64,000 bases of DNA, taken from Zerene cesonia. Taxonomy: Eukaryota; Arthropoda; Insecta; Lepidoptera; Pieridae. Positions within the stretch are counted from its first letter, which is position 1; each line of letters opens with the position of its first letter. The position numbers were made by a program, and so were the translations under genes. Below, piece after piece: positions 50,301-61,938 of the stretch. The stretch covers positions 1,736,001 through 1,800,000 of the forward strand of contig NW_024045133.1 in the NCBI RefSeq assembly GCF_012273895.1. Reading direction: 5' to 3'. The notes below the pieces were generated by a model. That model saw only the letters and a list, made by a program, of their open reading frames with translations, was not told where the DNA came from and made no database searches.

Positions 50301-53300
50301 CCTGACGCTATAACTCCAGAACGCACGAACCGATTTCCACGGTTTTGCATTCGTTGGAAAGGTCTTGGGCGTCGTGAGGTTTATAGCAAAGAAAATTCCG
50401 GAAAAATTTCAACAGAAAAGCGGGAAAAACGAAGCCATCTGGTGGCGAAACGGAGTTCGCCGAGTTTGCTAGTTAGATATATATCTATATCTACTAAGGA
50501 GTGGTGGCTGGGTGTATCTACATCCAAGATAATACGTCTTTATGAGAATCTTCTCATAAAGACCTAACATCTCAGTTAGCACATACATAAAATACCTCTC
50601 TACCTAGGTACCACTTCGAGCTGGATGCGCAAGGGCTATGGATAGACTCGCCCATGTTGCCTGAGCTGCTGACGCCGCAGGAGCAGGCGGCGCCGGTGCA
50701 GCAGACGCCAGAACAGAAAAAAGGTAAAAAAAAGAATGACAATTGAAATAATGATTTCCAACAATCTATTTTATTGGATTTTTTTTTTATTTATTTATGA
50801 ATATCATATGCCAATATCCTATCCTACTAGCCTGTCCTGCTAATCCTACTTCCTACTAATATTATAAATGCGAAAGTGTGTAAGGATGTGTGTGTGCTTG
50901 TTGCTCTTTCACGCAATAACGACTGCACCGATTGCAATAAAATTTGGTACGTAGATAGCTGGACAACTGGAATAACACATAGGCAACTTTTTTTCCCGAT
51001 ATTCCTACGGTATACATACTTACGCGGGTGAAACCGCGGGGCGCAGCAAGTAGGTTATAAGTTATAACCCAATGCAACAGCGACATAACAAGAAAAAACT
51101 TACAACTAAAACTAAGTAATTGCCTAACTAACTAATGATAATTATAACATATTATATATGTCAGTGTTTAACGTGTGAGCGTACAGCCGTGGGGTCCTGG
51201 GTTCGAATCCCACTGGATGCGCACAAAGAAAAAATGTCTCGGTCTGGCAGGACACAGAAAGCTGATCACCTACTTGTCCACAAAGAAAATCAATCAGTGA
51301 AACACATTTATATCATCTGCCCCATACCCCACTAAGGGACAAGGGACTTGACTATATAATATGTAAAAACCCTTAAGTCACTCAATGGACATCAAGACAT
51401 TCGTTTTATCGTGAACAACAAAAAACGAAACGAATGGGCTTGTACCAGCTTTTAATTAAGAAAATAATCATTAAAATCTCTTCTCCCAGTCGATAGTCGA
51501 TAGTGGTGACAAACCCAAAAAAATACAATCCTCTTTTTTCCATTGATAACCTTTTCCCCTTTTGAGTCGGTTGATAAATTGATTCTTTTTCGTGGGTGGA
51601 GGTGAGGAGAAATTCTAGAACAAATTTCTATTTTCGATATTAAACTTATACACTAAATTCCTGAATTTATAATTTTTTTCTCTTTATGCTTGACTCGGGT
51701 TGCTTGGAAGAAATTGCTATTTAGCAAACAAGTCGCCTTTTGTATCTTAGAAATTCTGTTCGTTTGGATGTTTGTCCGTCAATCACGCTGAAACTACTGA
51801 ACGGATTTTGATGAAATATACAGACACGGGTACGATCTAACTTGGGTGATAGGATACTTTTTATTCCGATTAAATGCTCCCTTGGGATGAAACAGGAATC
51901 TTGATAACCGAGCGGAGCGGGGACGAGCGTCCAATAATAATAATAATAATTAACTCTTTATTGTACACCAAGAAAAACAATACAAAAAAAAAAAAAAACA
52001 CAGCAACAATAGAATTATTGTACAAAAAGGCGGTCTTATCACTACCAAGTGATCTCTAATATATTAATAATTAAAAATCTCGTTTCAGCCGCCGACATCA
52101 TTCGCATAGAACACAACTACAGCATGGAGTCGTGTAAAAAGGAACCGGAGGCGATTTCTCGTCTCAACGTGAGACAGCTGGTCGACACGCTGGGTTACCT
52201 GTGAGTGCGCTTAACTAATAAGGTGGTGGTAGACATAGTTATGACACGAGGGACAGAAATAAAATTGAAATGCCTGTTTTCCGGCTTAGTAAAGTAAAAA
52301 ATTCATTTATGGGACAAGGTATATGCTTATACAATAGAATTCCTCATAGTATTAAATCATTTAGTAGTGCTAAATTAAAAAAGTATGTAAATATTAGTAA
52401 TTCAGAGAGCCTACTATAGCGTTAATGAATATATGGAAGATGACAATCCATGGAATGTTGTCGCTTAAGAACCATAGGTCAGTTCATTGGCGTCATTGTT
52501 ATGTACATGTTGCATGTTATGTAGAATTAAAATGTAAAATTTATATTATTTTAAAAGAGCAAATACAGAGTTTCTTGCCGGCTCTTCTCTGTAGAAACTG
52601 CCTTCCGAACCTAATAACTAACTACTAACATAACTATGTAATATTGAATGGTAATTGAGAAATAAGCAAGATTTAACTATCCACACACTCTTACTGTTTT
52701 TTTTTGTTAGTGGAAAACTACTTAACCGATGTTAAAATGCAGTGATTGCAAGAGGAATATACAAAATTAATTTTTTCTAATTTAACATAAATATTGTATA
52801 GTTTGATTTTATGCGAGTATCATACTTTTAGAAATTAAAAACTTTTTAACGGATTTTAAATGCGATTTATTCATTATATTACAGTCTTCCCGTGACCACG
52901 CTCGCTGTAAAGTGTTCGAAACGTCGGGTTAATAATATAATGAATAAATCGCGTTTAAAATCCGTTAAAAAGTTTTTAATTTCCAAACATAAATATATTT
53001 GCGCAAGAAAAATTCAAACTCTATTTAGCGCAATTATGTTATGTTACCCTTCAAACGCAGTAAAAAGGATAGAGTTTTATTTGGCTAATTATAATAAATA
53101 ATTAAAACTACACATTCTCATTTGCAGTTCATTGAAGAATCTACAGAAAAAGCAACTGTGGGTTGTGAAGGTTGAAAGTGATAAAGCGGAAGCTTCCATC
53201 ACTCAGTCGGAGCAGGTCATCACCAAAATGCCTGATCCCAAACAGATTATAGAGGTATGGGAGGACATCTTCATGCTTTTTTTAATCAACTAGCTGTTGC

Positions 53301-54553
53301 TCGCGGGTTCGCGTGGTTAAAGAAAATTCCTGTGTGAATGAGACATTCAACTGTGATGAAAGTGGCCTATATAACTCTCTGGCTTACTAACTTTCTCCAC
53401 ATACAGTCTTGCGCCCCGGCTCTGCTCGTGGTACATAAATAGCCTTTAGCATTCGTGGATCATGTAGATATCCAATGGTGAAGACCTTTGAACTCCGGTC
53501 CGGTTGTTCCTGAGATTAGAGAGATCAAACTAACTCTTCAGCTTTATATGATCAATATGGATAACTGGGATTATGCAATTATTGTAGTGGTATTGAGGTG
53601 AAGCATATGGTATTTCAACCGCTCTGTGATACCATGTATGATAATGTAACCCATTGTATGTTCATATAAAACTGAAGTCCCGTGTCCCCCAGTGGGGTAT
53701 GGGGCAGATGATATACATCTGTTACTAGTTACACTGATCGATTTTCTTTGTGGACAAGTAGGTGATCAACCTTCTGTTTTCTGTGTGTCCTCACCAGGAG
53801 TCGAACCCGGGACCCCTCACACATTGACCACTCTACCATAGAGGCGGTCTATAATATTAGGCATATTTATACAGCTACAGATATTTATTTCATAACCTCC
53901 TTATGTTTTAGATCATACCACAAACGTCTAGCTCCGGCCAGACAGAGGGCGAGGTGGATCCGAACCTGCAGAACCAGAGCGAGGTCCTACAAATCATGGA
54001 CGACGGCAACATCTCCGATAACTTCATATACGAAATAGCCGAAGAGCAGGAGATAACCATGGAGGAGGTCAAGGAGATACCGGCTTCCGAACACCAGGAG
54101 TGGACGGTGAACATCATCCCGGACGACACCAAGCCGAAGTACGCGTACATCAAACATTGCAACAGCGGCAAGAAGAAGAGGCACTTCACCACAGAGATGA
54201 ACGAGATAACGCTCCACGGCGACTTCGAGAACTACTACATACTGCCGGACGTCGATCCGTCCGTCGGCGTGGAGATCACCACCAGCTACGAGCCGGAGAG
54301 CTTCATCGTCGAGGAGTACCCGCACCTGGTGCTCGAGGAGCGGCCGAGGAAGTCGAGGGAGGAGAGGAAGCGGAAGAAGAAGTCGCCCACCGTCCGGGAG
54401 CAGGTGAAGCAGATCAAGACGGAGATCGGCGAGGACTGGGTGGTGGAGAACAACATATACGACCAGGACGCCTCCGAGGACTATGATGAGAAGAAAGCGG
54501 CGCGCGTCCGGAGGAAAAATAAGAAATACCTCGGGTACGATTTTGTGACTTAA
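47331..54553 (+). CDS. THAP-like zinc-finger protein, 368 residues
   Basis: Six coding exons (47331-47404, 48656-48763, 50608-50723, 52089-52200, 53128-53254, 53912-54553) join in phase with GT-AG borders. Exons 1-3 together form a probable THAP C2CH finger: C6-x4-C11, an FSFY segment at the FHxFP position, W39, then C60-x2-H63 (LCGYHFEL), spacing of 48 between the second and third ligands. A canonical AVPTIF box is not seen; [12 protein letters not shown] takes its place. Exons 4-5 may form a short helical region. The last exon is acidic, then has a long basic stretch ([20 protein letters not shown]) that looks like a nuclear localisation signal, and ends [12 protein letters not shown] domains bind DNA, so a nuclear role is likely, but the actual function is unknown. 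The start ATG is the first one not followed at once by a stop. Confidence 0.8.
48434..48556 (-). mobile_element. Helitron fragment
   Basis: The 5' half of a minus copy in intron 1 of the THAP-like gene (ATTCCAGTTGTCCAGCC to ACTTTC). Confidence 0.6.
49779..49955 (+). mobile_element. second Helitron-like family copy
   Basis: Copy ending GCCGGGTCAGCTAG, followed within about 10 bp by a tRNA-derived SINE. Confidence 0.6.
49966..50263 (-). mobile_element. tRNA-derived SINE, family 2, long copy
   Basis: About 300 bp from the AGCAGTGGTGGTTCAGTGG head to a body containing the reverse complement of CTGGGACACAGGCCTCC. Partial relatives lie at 3966-4095 (plus) and 13205-13300 (minus). Confidence 0.65.
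50536..50563. repeat. perfect 13-bp hairpin near THAP-like exon 3
   Basis: GTCTTTATGAGAA and TTCTCATAAAGAC are separated by two bases, 45 bp before the acceptor of exon 3. Confidence 0.8.
50851..51050 (+). mobile_element. Lep1-like Helitron
   Basis: Full-length plus copy in an intron of the THAP-like gene, ending GCGCAGCAAG. Confidence 0.72.
51162..51349 (+). mobile_element. tRNA-derived SINE, family 1
   Basis: Plus copy with short 5' truncation in an intron of the THAP-like gene (GTGTTTAACGTGTGAGCG to GGGACTTG). Confidence 0.7.
51754..51932 (+). mobile_element. fourth Helitron-like family copy
   Basis: Plus copy with GTCCGTCAATCACGCTGAAA and a GACGAGCGTC end, then an AAT repeat. Confidence 0.55.
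52250..52640 (+). pseudogene. non-LTR retrotransposon end with RT C-terminus
   Basis: The first part translates to the end of a reverse transcriptase ORF ([29 protein letters not shown]), then follows the same 3' tail as at 41399-41655. Severely 5' truncated. Confidence 0.65.
52833..52983. mobile_element. fold-back element with about 50-bp inverted ends
   Basis: Left end AAATTAAAAACTTTTTAACG through TTTATTCATTATATTA is repeated inverted at the right end with very few differences. The core holds GTAAAGTGTTCGAAACGTCG. Confidence 0.7.
53675..53847 (-). mobile_element. tRNA-derived SINE, family 1
   Basis: Minus copy about 65 bp before the last exon of the THAP-like gene; an internal deletion lies between body and head. 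Confidence 0.65.
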
Positions 54554-55500
54554 TTCCGGCTGTTGGACGGATCGGTGTGGTTTCGGTATGATGTCCCTGT
54601 GTCCGTGTGTGCTAAATTATATACAACTAGCCTTTGCCCGCGGCTTCGTACGAGTTTAATTTCGCCGTTGGTGGTTTAATTGATGTTATTATACATATAA
54701 ACATGTAAATCTGTTGGTAAAGAACGCGTCAAAATCCGTTTTATATGCATACAGAGATTTAGCCTCATACAGCTGTATTATCTGAATGATATGTGACACC
54801 GTAGCGAAACAGCCGGTTTATCCACGCGTCGATGAGAAAAAAACGCTAATGTTTTTAATTTCTTTCCAGTATGAATGGCCTTAAATGATGATACTGGCTT
54901 AGTTTTTACAACGTACTCTCGTGGGCGCCACAACGATCCACAGCGCCGGCCACACAGCTCCCTCAGAGTTTAATATATTATAATAATGATGATGATAGTG
55001 TATTTTGTTTCTTTCGCTTCCTCAATAATCATTAGTGTATGTTTAGTGATGTCGAAACGCGTCTACCCGCTCTGTTTTAGTTCTGCGTAAAAAATTAGTT
55101 TTTTTTTTTTATCCACGGCAAACTTAAAAAGAAAATAATGTAAATTGCGGGTAGATTCGTTTTACTGGAGTTCGTTTGAAGTCGGTATTTAGGATAGATA
55201 TTTTTTTTTTAAATATTGACCGCTTACTTAGTTTAAGATGATTTTTTTTTCATATATTATGTTGTTGGGATAGTGTAAAATAGACGTTTAGAATTGATTG
55301 CGAATTCTATCGGCTGGCTCGCCATTTACTGATGCAATTCTAGGTGGTAAGAATTCACGAAAATGCTAAAGTTGAAATCGGGCCACGGATGTACGGAAAA
55401 ATAAGAGTACTTTTTTTGAAGTCGGTTAAAATTTGATGAAACAACTATCGACCATTGTTAGACATCAAATCTGATGCCAACGCTTTCATCAAGACGAGAA

Positions 55501-55506
55501 AATAAA
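55501..55506 (+). terminator. probable polyadenylation signal of THAP-like gene
   Basis: AATAAA lies about 950 bp after the stop codon at 54551-54553 and is followed by T-rich and TG-containing sequence. It implies a long 3' UTR; a nearer, weaker signal cannot be excluded. Confidence 0.4.
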
Positions 55507-56675
55507 GTATTTTATTTGAATATTGTGTCGCAATGTATTTTATTTTATTTGGTAGCCAGTCGATAATTTCTTAAATTTAGATAAATATGTTTGCCAAAAA
55601 AGAAATCACTTCATCAAAATTAAAGATTCATTATGAGATAAAGTTGAAATGTTATTTATTTACATCAACAAACTATTAATAAATAGGCATTAAGGTTTTT
55701 AACTAACTAAAAAGTTTATATTATTTAAAGACGATAAGTTTTGTTTTAAAATTGTGTTTTTGATTGTGGAAATGAAAAATCGAGTTTTAAGCAAAATATT
55801 ATTGACCACTTTTCGCGCTAAATTTAATTATTAGTAATTAAAGAATTGTGAATAAGTTAACACAACACTTTTTACGTTTGGGATTTGGAATAAATTTAGA
55901 ACATTACGCTCTTTTGCACAGTTGGTATGTTAATTATAGACATTGCAGATCAAGGGCCAGGTTCACGACTTGCCGATAAAATCTCTGATAGCTTATTTAA
56001 CTTTACTTTATTTGTCATTTTAACTGACAGATAAGCTAAAGAAAACATATCTGGAAGTTGTGACACTGGCTGTTAAAATTATATAATGAATTTCATCGCC
56101 TTCAATTGTAATTAAAGAAAGTGTATAAATTTTCTTCTCATCTGTACAGATTGTCGCTTAAATCATAAGCTTAGATTATTAGAAATTATACCATAATTAT
56201 GTTTTGGTTTTCGTTAAGTACTGAATATAAGACTATTTTAAAGGTGCGTTTTATTTTATCCCCTTTTATCATACTAAATTTTCATCACGATATGTATTAT
56301 AAAAGAAAACACGTTTATTATGAACACATAATTATCATAAAGAAAACTATAGACGTCACTTATATGTAACTAAATATATTTCCCTCGGATCAATAACCGT
56401 AGAAATTTTTATTCATTAAATTAGCAATTTACTACATAACAATATAATCCATTACGAAAGTTAGGAGCGCATACGTACAAGAAGCTGCGACCTACGCGAG
56501 TACGCTACGATTACGCTAAACCTCCTTATTATTACTGCGCTCCTAGTACAATCCGTTGTGCTGGATGGCTAAAGCGGCAGTTGAAAATCATCCCTTGCCG
56601 TCCTGCTCACTCCAACTGTGATAACCGTTGTTCGTGGCGCTCCGTCCTTCATCCAGTAACTACTATAATTAATAC

Positions 56676-57180
56676 TAGCTGTGACCCGCGGTTGAAACCG
56701 CGTAAGTCCGTATCCCGTAGGAATATCGGTATAAAAAGTGCCTATGTGTTATTTCAGTTGTCCAGCTATCTACGAAGCAAAATAGTATTATTATTCACCA
56801 ATAGATGTCAGGAAAAAAAAAACACGAATATGACATTTTCTAAAAAAAATTCCTATCTATATCGATTTATCGCCCCCGAAACCTCCTATATACTAAATTT
56901 CATGAAAATCGTTGGAGCCGATTCCGAGATTCCAATTATATATATATCTTATATATAAAATTCTCGTGTCACAATGTTAGTCTCTATACTCCTCCGAAAC
57001 GGCTTGACCGATTCCTCTGAAATTTGGTAAGCATATTGGGTAGGTCTGAGAATCGGCTAACATCTATTTTTCACACCCCTAAATGATAAGAGTAAGGCAG
57101 AACAGCGTTTGCCGGGTGCAGCTAGTGTATATATATATATATATATATATACAAGAATTGCTCGTTTAAAGATATAAGAT
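56676..57180 (-). mobile_element. composite element, copy interrupted by nested insertion
   Basis: Minus-strand copy of the 14405-14728 element. A complete second-family Helitron-like element (about 56947-57125) sits in its TA repeat, splitting it into 56676-56946 and 57126-57180. Confidence 0.65.
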
Positions 57181-57779
57181 AAAGGTACGAACGAATTTTG
57201 CAGTTTAAGAAGATTCGCACATACTTAGATTTATGAGACCCTGGTAGATATGCCAATATCAATGGAAAATAAATATCATTACTTCTTCTGCTGAGACTTG
57301 ATGTGCAAGCAAACAAACATCTTAATTGTTCGTGTTTCCCTAATACATAACTTGAATATAAAATCAATAATAACTTACTGGCCGTGAACTTTTATTGAAT
57401 ATTCGTCATAAATATAACAAGTTGATGACGATTGATTAATATACGAGTACGAGTAGAAAATAAAGTACGGTCCATTTGTGTTATATGCAAATAATCATTT
57501 AGTAGTCTCTTATCGAATTATGCGCCCCTGGTACTACCGCCCTGCTTTTTTTAAAGAAAGGCTATGTTTAAATAAGTCTAGTTTAACATCCACCTGTTTA
57601 TAACTTCCTGGTATATCAAACCTGAATATACGCCGTCTTTATACATAAATCATACGAATAAATAAATAAAAAAGGGCTAATTTAATTATTTATTAAAATC
57701 ACAACCTAACAATAATCTTAATCTTAAACTGCACGAATGTGACGGAACAGATGATACAAACTGTAATTGTAACATAATT

Positions 57780-58410
57780 TAAAAAGTTTTTAGTATTAAA
57801 TATCTCGGAATCATTTTATCACCGCTTATCATGGCATTCACACGTAGACTTTATGAATGAAAGAACACGGAAACTTATCTGGATTTTTAAATCTCTGAGA
57901 CATATAACCTCACATAAACTCAGGAATCAAATTTACAAGTCACTAGTTCAATCTATCCTAGTGTATTGTATTCCTATCTGGGGGGGGGAGCGAACAAGTC
58001 TAAATTTATAGAAGTAGAGCGCGTACATAGGCGTCTTCTAAAAGTCATGTACCAAAAACCACGCCGATACCCAACTACTGAACTGTATAAACTATGTGAT
58101 TTACTATCAGTCAGGCAACTATACATTTTACTTATTACACTAAAAACGCATAAAAAAACAATATTCAACCAATGTACAGTAGTCGGTAGAAGATACAAGG
58201 AGGTAATCAAAACTCGCTGTACAAAAACTGTTTTTGCAAAAGAAAGAAAGAAAGAAAGAAATAAATTTATTGTCTATAAACACACAGCACCGCATTTACA
58301 CAAAAACCTTAAGTATAAGAAAAAAAATATCTTTATAAATAATTTTCAACACTATAAAACGCCAATTCTCAACTATTTCAGCTTATACCTAGTCTTGCCA
58401 TAAATATTGT
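57780..58410 (+). pseudogene. non-LTR retrotransposon reverse transcriptase, C-terminal remnant
   Basis: Translated sequence shows the C-terminal end of a non-LTR reverse transcriptase: YLGII, then after a one-base frameshift near 57810 RLSWHSHVDFMNERTRKLIW, SLRHITSHKLRNQIYKSLVQ, SILVYCIPIWGGG and VERVHRRLLKVMYQKPRRYP. An AAAG repeat (58239-58261) interrupts the distal part, and the frame stops at 58403. Only the region after the catalytic domain is present, so the copy is dead. It points in the same direction as abstrakt. Confidence 0.75.
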
Positions 58411-58456
58411 AATAAAGAAAAAAGAAAATTGTTAACTGCAAATAACATTTATTACT

Positions 58457-59456
58457 NNNNNNNNNNNNNNNNNNNNNNNNNNNNNNNNNNNNNNNNNNNN
58501 NNNNNNNNNNNNNNNNNNNNNNNNNNNNNNNNNNNNNNNNNNNNNNNNNNNNNNNNNNNNNNNNNNNNNNNNNNNNNNNNNNNNNNNNNNNNNNNNNNNN
58601 NNNNNNNNNNNNNNNNNNNNNNNNNNNNNNNNNNNNNNNNNNNNNNNNNNNNNNNNNNNNNNNNNNNNNNNNNNNNNNNNNNNNNNNNNNNNNNNNNNNN
58701 NNNNNNNNNNNNNNNNNNNNNNNNNNNNNNNNNNNNNNNNNNNNNNNNNNNNNNNNNNNNNNNNNNNNNNNNNNNNNNNNNNNNNNNNNNNNNNNNNNNN
58801 NNNNNNNNNNNNNNNNNNNNNNNNNNNNNNNNNNNNNNNNNNNNNNNNNNNNNNNNNNNNNNNNNNNNNNNNNNNNNNNNNNNNNNNNNNNNNNNNNNNN
58901 NNNNNNNNNNNNNNNNNNNNNNNNNNNNNNNNNNNNNNNNNNNNNNNNNNNNNNNNNNNNNNNNNNNNNNNNNNNNNNNNNNNNNNNNNNNNNNNNNNNN
59001 NNNNNNNNNNNNNNNNNNNNNNNNNNNNNNNNNNNNNNNNNNNNNNNNNNNNNNNNNNNNNNNNNNNNNNNNNNNNNNNNNNNNNNNNNNNNNNNNNNNN
59101 NNNNNNNNNNNNNNNNNNNNNNNNNNNNNNNNNNNNNNNNNNNNNNNNNNNNNNNNNNNNNNNNNNNNNNNNNNNNNNNNNNNNNNNNNNNNNNNNNNNN
59201 NNNNNNNNNNNNNNNNNNNNNNNNNNNNNNNNNNNNNNNNNNNNNNNNNNNNNNNNNNNNNNNNNNNNNNNNNNNNNNNNNNNNNNNNNNNNNNNNNNNN
59301 NNNNNNNNNNNNNNNNNNNNNNNNNNNNNNNNNNNNNNNNNNNNNNNNNNNNNNNNNNNNNNNNNNNNNNNNNNNNNNNNNNNNNNNNNNNNNNNNNNNN
59401 NNNNNNNNNNNNNNNNNNNNNNNNNNNNNNNNNNNNNNNNNNNNNNNNNNNNNNNN
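58457..59456. other. assembly gap of exactly 1,000 N upstream of abstrakt
   Basis: The gap separates the reverse transcriptase remnant from the PHD-like ORF1 fragment. It may hide retroelement sequence and the missing upstream exons of abstrakt. Confidence 0.95.
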
Positions 59457-59801
59457 TTCAAGTAGGGATTTCAACTGATCGTATGTAACTGGGGAAGTAG
59501 GAACAATAGGGGAACTTTTCGACGATGAATTCGTATCAGGAGAAGTGCTGTCGAACTGGGCCTTGGCGGGTGTTTCATCGCCTTTACGTCTGGATGTTAC
59601 ATTTTTACATAGAGGACAAAGCCATGATCGCTTTAATTCTTTCATGTTTTTCTTGAAGTATTCGACGGAAATATTAATGCACTTGTGGTGATAAGACCCT
59701 GTACAGGTAGTACAGTCCAGTTTTTCATCATTTCTTAAGAGTTTCTTACACGCGGCGCAATTCATGATACCAGCAGTAAATAATAAAGTTAGGAGATGCA
59801 A
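59457..59801 (-). mobile_element. retroelement ORF1 fragment with PHD-like zinc finger
   Basis: A minus-strand frame starting at 59801 (or at the second Met, 59765) reads MNCAACKKLLRNDEKLDCTT, then HHKCINI and SWLCPLCKN. The Cys/His spacing resembles a PHD finger. The following polar linker is rich in S, T and P, and the frame runs into the N gap. Such PHD-type ORF1 proteins are common in lepidopteran non-LTR elements as far as I recall. It is probably not a host gene, but the coding part near the finger is intact. Confidence 0.55.
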
Positions 59802-59980
59802 ATATCACTTCCAAACCTGCTTTGTGTAAATATGTCCCACTAAATCCACTAATGACACAGAAACATATAACAGAAATACTTTAAAAGAATTATTTATTCT
59901 CAGAGACTTTAAAAACAGCTGTTAACTCTCGAGGCGCAAACTACCCTCTCTTTTATTATATTACATAATCTTGTCCTACT

Positions 59981-60181
59981 TCCTCCTAATATTATAAATG
60001 CGAAAGTTTGTGAGGATGGATGTATGTGTGTGTATGTGTGTTTGTTACTCTTTCACGCAAAAATTTCTAAAACGTTTGCAATGAAATTTAAACACAACTG
60101 GAATAACATATAGGCAAGTTTTTATCCCGATGTTCCTACGGGATACGAACTTACGCGGGCGAAACCGCGGGGCGCAGCTAG
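59981..60181 (+). mobile_element. Lep1-like Helitron just upstream of abstrakt exon
   Basis: Near full-length plus copy ending CGCAGCTAG 38 bp before the first visible abstrakt exon. It therefore lies right at a splice acceptor. Confidence 0.75.
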
Positions 60182-60218
60182 CTAATATAGTTTTCTTAAC
60201 CTATACATAATGTTATAG

Positions 60219-61877
60219 GAGTAGAGGCGGTTGCGATCCATGGTGGCAAGGATCAAGAGGAGAGATCGCGAGCCGTGGAAGCGTTCAGGAGAGGAGAGAA
60301 GGATGTCCTGGTCGCCACCGACGTAGCCAGTAAAGGTGAGGGCTAACTGAATCGCACTAATATTGTCACCTCTGCAAATGTCCATGGGCGGGGCTGGTCG
60401 CTCACCATCAAGCGACCCACCGCTTGGAATAGTCCGACCCTCCGGTGCCAACTGTCACATATTTTTATGCCTCTGTGGATGTCCATGGGAGGCGCTAATC
60501 GCTTGCCATAGGGCGACGCATTTCTGCCAACTGTCACGTATGACCTCTGCAAATGTCCATAGACGGCGCTGGTCGCTTACCATAGGGCGACCCACCTCTG
60601 CCAACTGTCACATAAACATCAAATCAACGGCACACCCGTCGCCCCCGCAGGTCTCGACTTCCAGAACATCCAGCACGTGATCAACTACGACATGCCGGAG
60701 GACATAGAGAACTACGTGCACCGCATCGGGCGGACGGGCCGCGCGGGCACCGCCGGCGTCGCCACCACGCTGCTCGGCCGCCAGCAGGACGACAGCGTGC
60801 TGCGCGACCTGGCGCACCTGCTGCGGGAGGCGGGGCAGAAGGTCGGTGGGGGAAGAGGGGGGAGTAGTTATCTGAAGTCAGAACTGTCGGTTGTAGGCCA
60901 AGTTTGTGGGAGTCGACGAGGGAGGCGGAGGCTTTCGAAGGGAAATCGGTTCACCTAAAAAGCAAGCTTAGCCATAAGCGAGTAGATAGGGCAGAAAAGC
61001 ACCTGACGGTAAGCGAACACCACCACTCATAAACATAGCAAGTGTAGTAGTGCTTTTAGATGGAAATATATCATAAATTCACTCAATTCATAACCACGTT
61101 AAAAACTGCCTACTATGTTACTTCAAAGATAATCCTATGTTCTAAAGCACCCTACAAATTCACAAAAAATGTTCAGGTCCCGTCATTCCTGATCGAGATG
61201 TTGGGCGAGGCGGACGTGCCGGCGCCGGACGGGCAGGGCTGCTCGTACTGCGGCGGGCTGGGACATAGGATCACTGGTGTGTATTGTTTTTTAATGAATT
61301 TATGGGATTTTTAGAGAATTTATAGGATTTTATGCCATTTTATATTGAGTTTATGTTAAATTTAATGTGTAAGTTGTAACTGAGTTAGAAAATCATTTAG
61401 TAGTTAATTTTAAACCTAGAAAGAGCAATTTTAGTTAGCTATAGCTATAGTGTAGATAATATTGTTTGCCTGCAAATAAAAATACAAATTTTTATAATCA
61501 TTGAATGTGTGATTAGTTCATCACTTGTGAGTTTATAAAAAAATTTAGGAGACCAGCTTCTTTAAAAATGATTCATTTAAACGTAATATCCGGTTCGAAG
61601 GACTATATTTAATAACCAATAGTTTTAAGCAATGATATACTTTTATTTCTTTATTTAAAATTATATTGTTGTGTATGCAATTTGAAAACTTAAGGTTCTA
61701 TAAAAAGTTTATTTTTAATATGATGATAATAAATTTGATATTTATCTATCTAGTCTATTTGTAAAATATTATTTATTTATTATTACAGAATGTCCAAAAT
61801 TGGAAGCGGTTCAGAACAAACAGGCTTCGAATATCGGCAGACGAGATTACTTGGCGAATACCGCGGCTGATTATTAG
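60219..61877 (+). CDS. abs: DEAD-box helicase abstrakt / DDX41, C-terminal exons
   Basis: Four exons (60219-60335, 60651-60841, 61177-61276, 61789-61877) join in phase and encode the last 165 residues. They show the second RecA domain: [20 protein letters not shown], motif [12 protein letters not shown], motif [10 protein letters not shown], then the CCHC knuckle [14 protein letters not shown] formed across two exons, and the tail [19 protein letters not shown]. The knuckle with this tail is specific to DDX41. DDX41 is a nuclear RNA helicase linked to splicing and, in animals, nucleic-acid sensing. The first visible exon begins in the middle of a Gly codon, so at least one exon is missing upstream; the N-terminal half, including motifs I-III, is not in the visible sequence and may lie in the gap 58457-59456 or be misplaced. 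Confidence 0.93.
60362..60614 (+). repeat. three tandem SINE-family-3 units in abstrakt intron
   Basis: Three units of about 80-110 bp follow each other: each has CTCTG(C/T)(A/G)(A/G)ATGTCCAT near its start and TGCCAACTGTCAC near its end (60362-60461, 60468-60538, 60541-60614). They fill most of the intron between the first two visible exons. Confidence 0.7.
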
Positions 61878-61938
61878 TTTTAATTTTATCGAAGGACCAA
61901 TTTTAATAACCTGTCTCACTCGAACTTGTGGTTACTCT

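Larger units (their letters stand above)
54554..57779. other. 3' UTR and intergenic AT-rich region
   Basis: The segment starts with the 3' UTR of the THAP-like gene. From 55507 to 56675 I see no gene or named repeat. A composite element occupies 56676-57180 (listed separately), and 57181-57779 shows nothing certain. No upstream exon of abstrakt was recognised here. Confidence 0.45.

Noticed and set aside
56581..56958. 125-codon frame similar to another frame near 14558-14755
   Set aside because: Both translate the same composite mobile element in this window, so the similarity is repeat-based, not a gene family.
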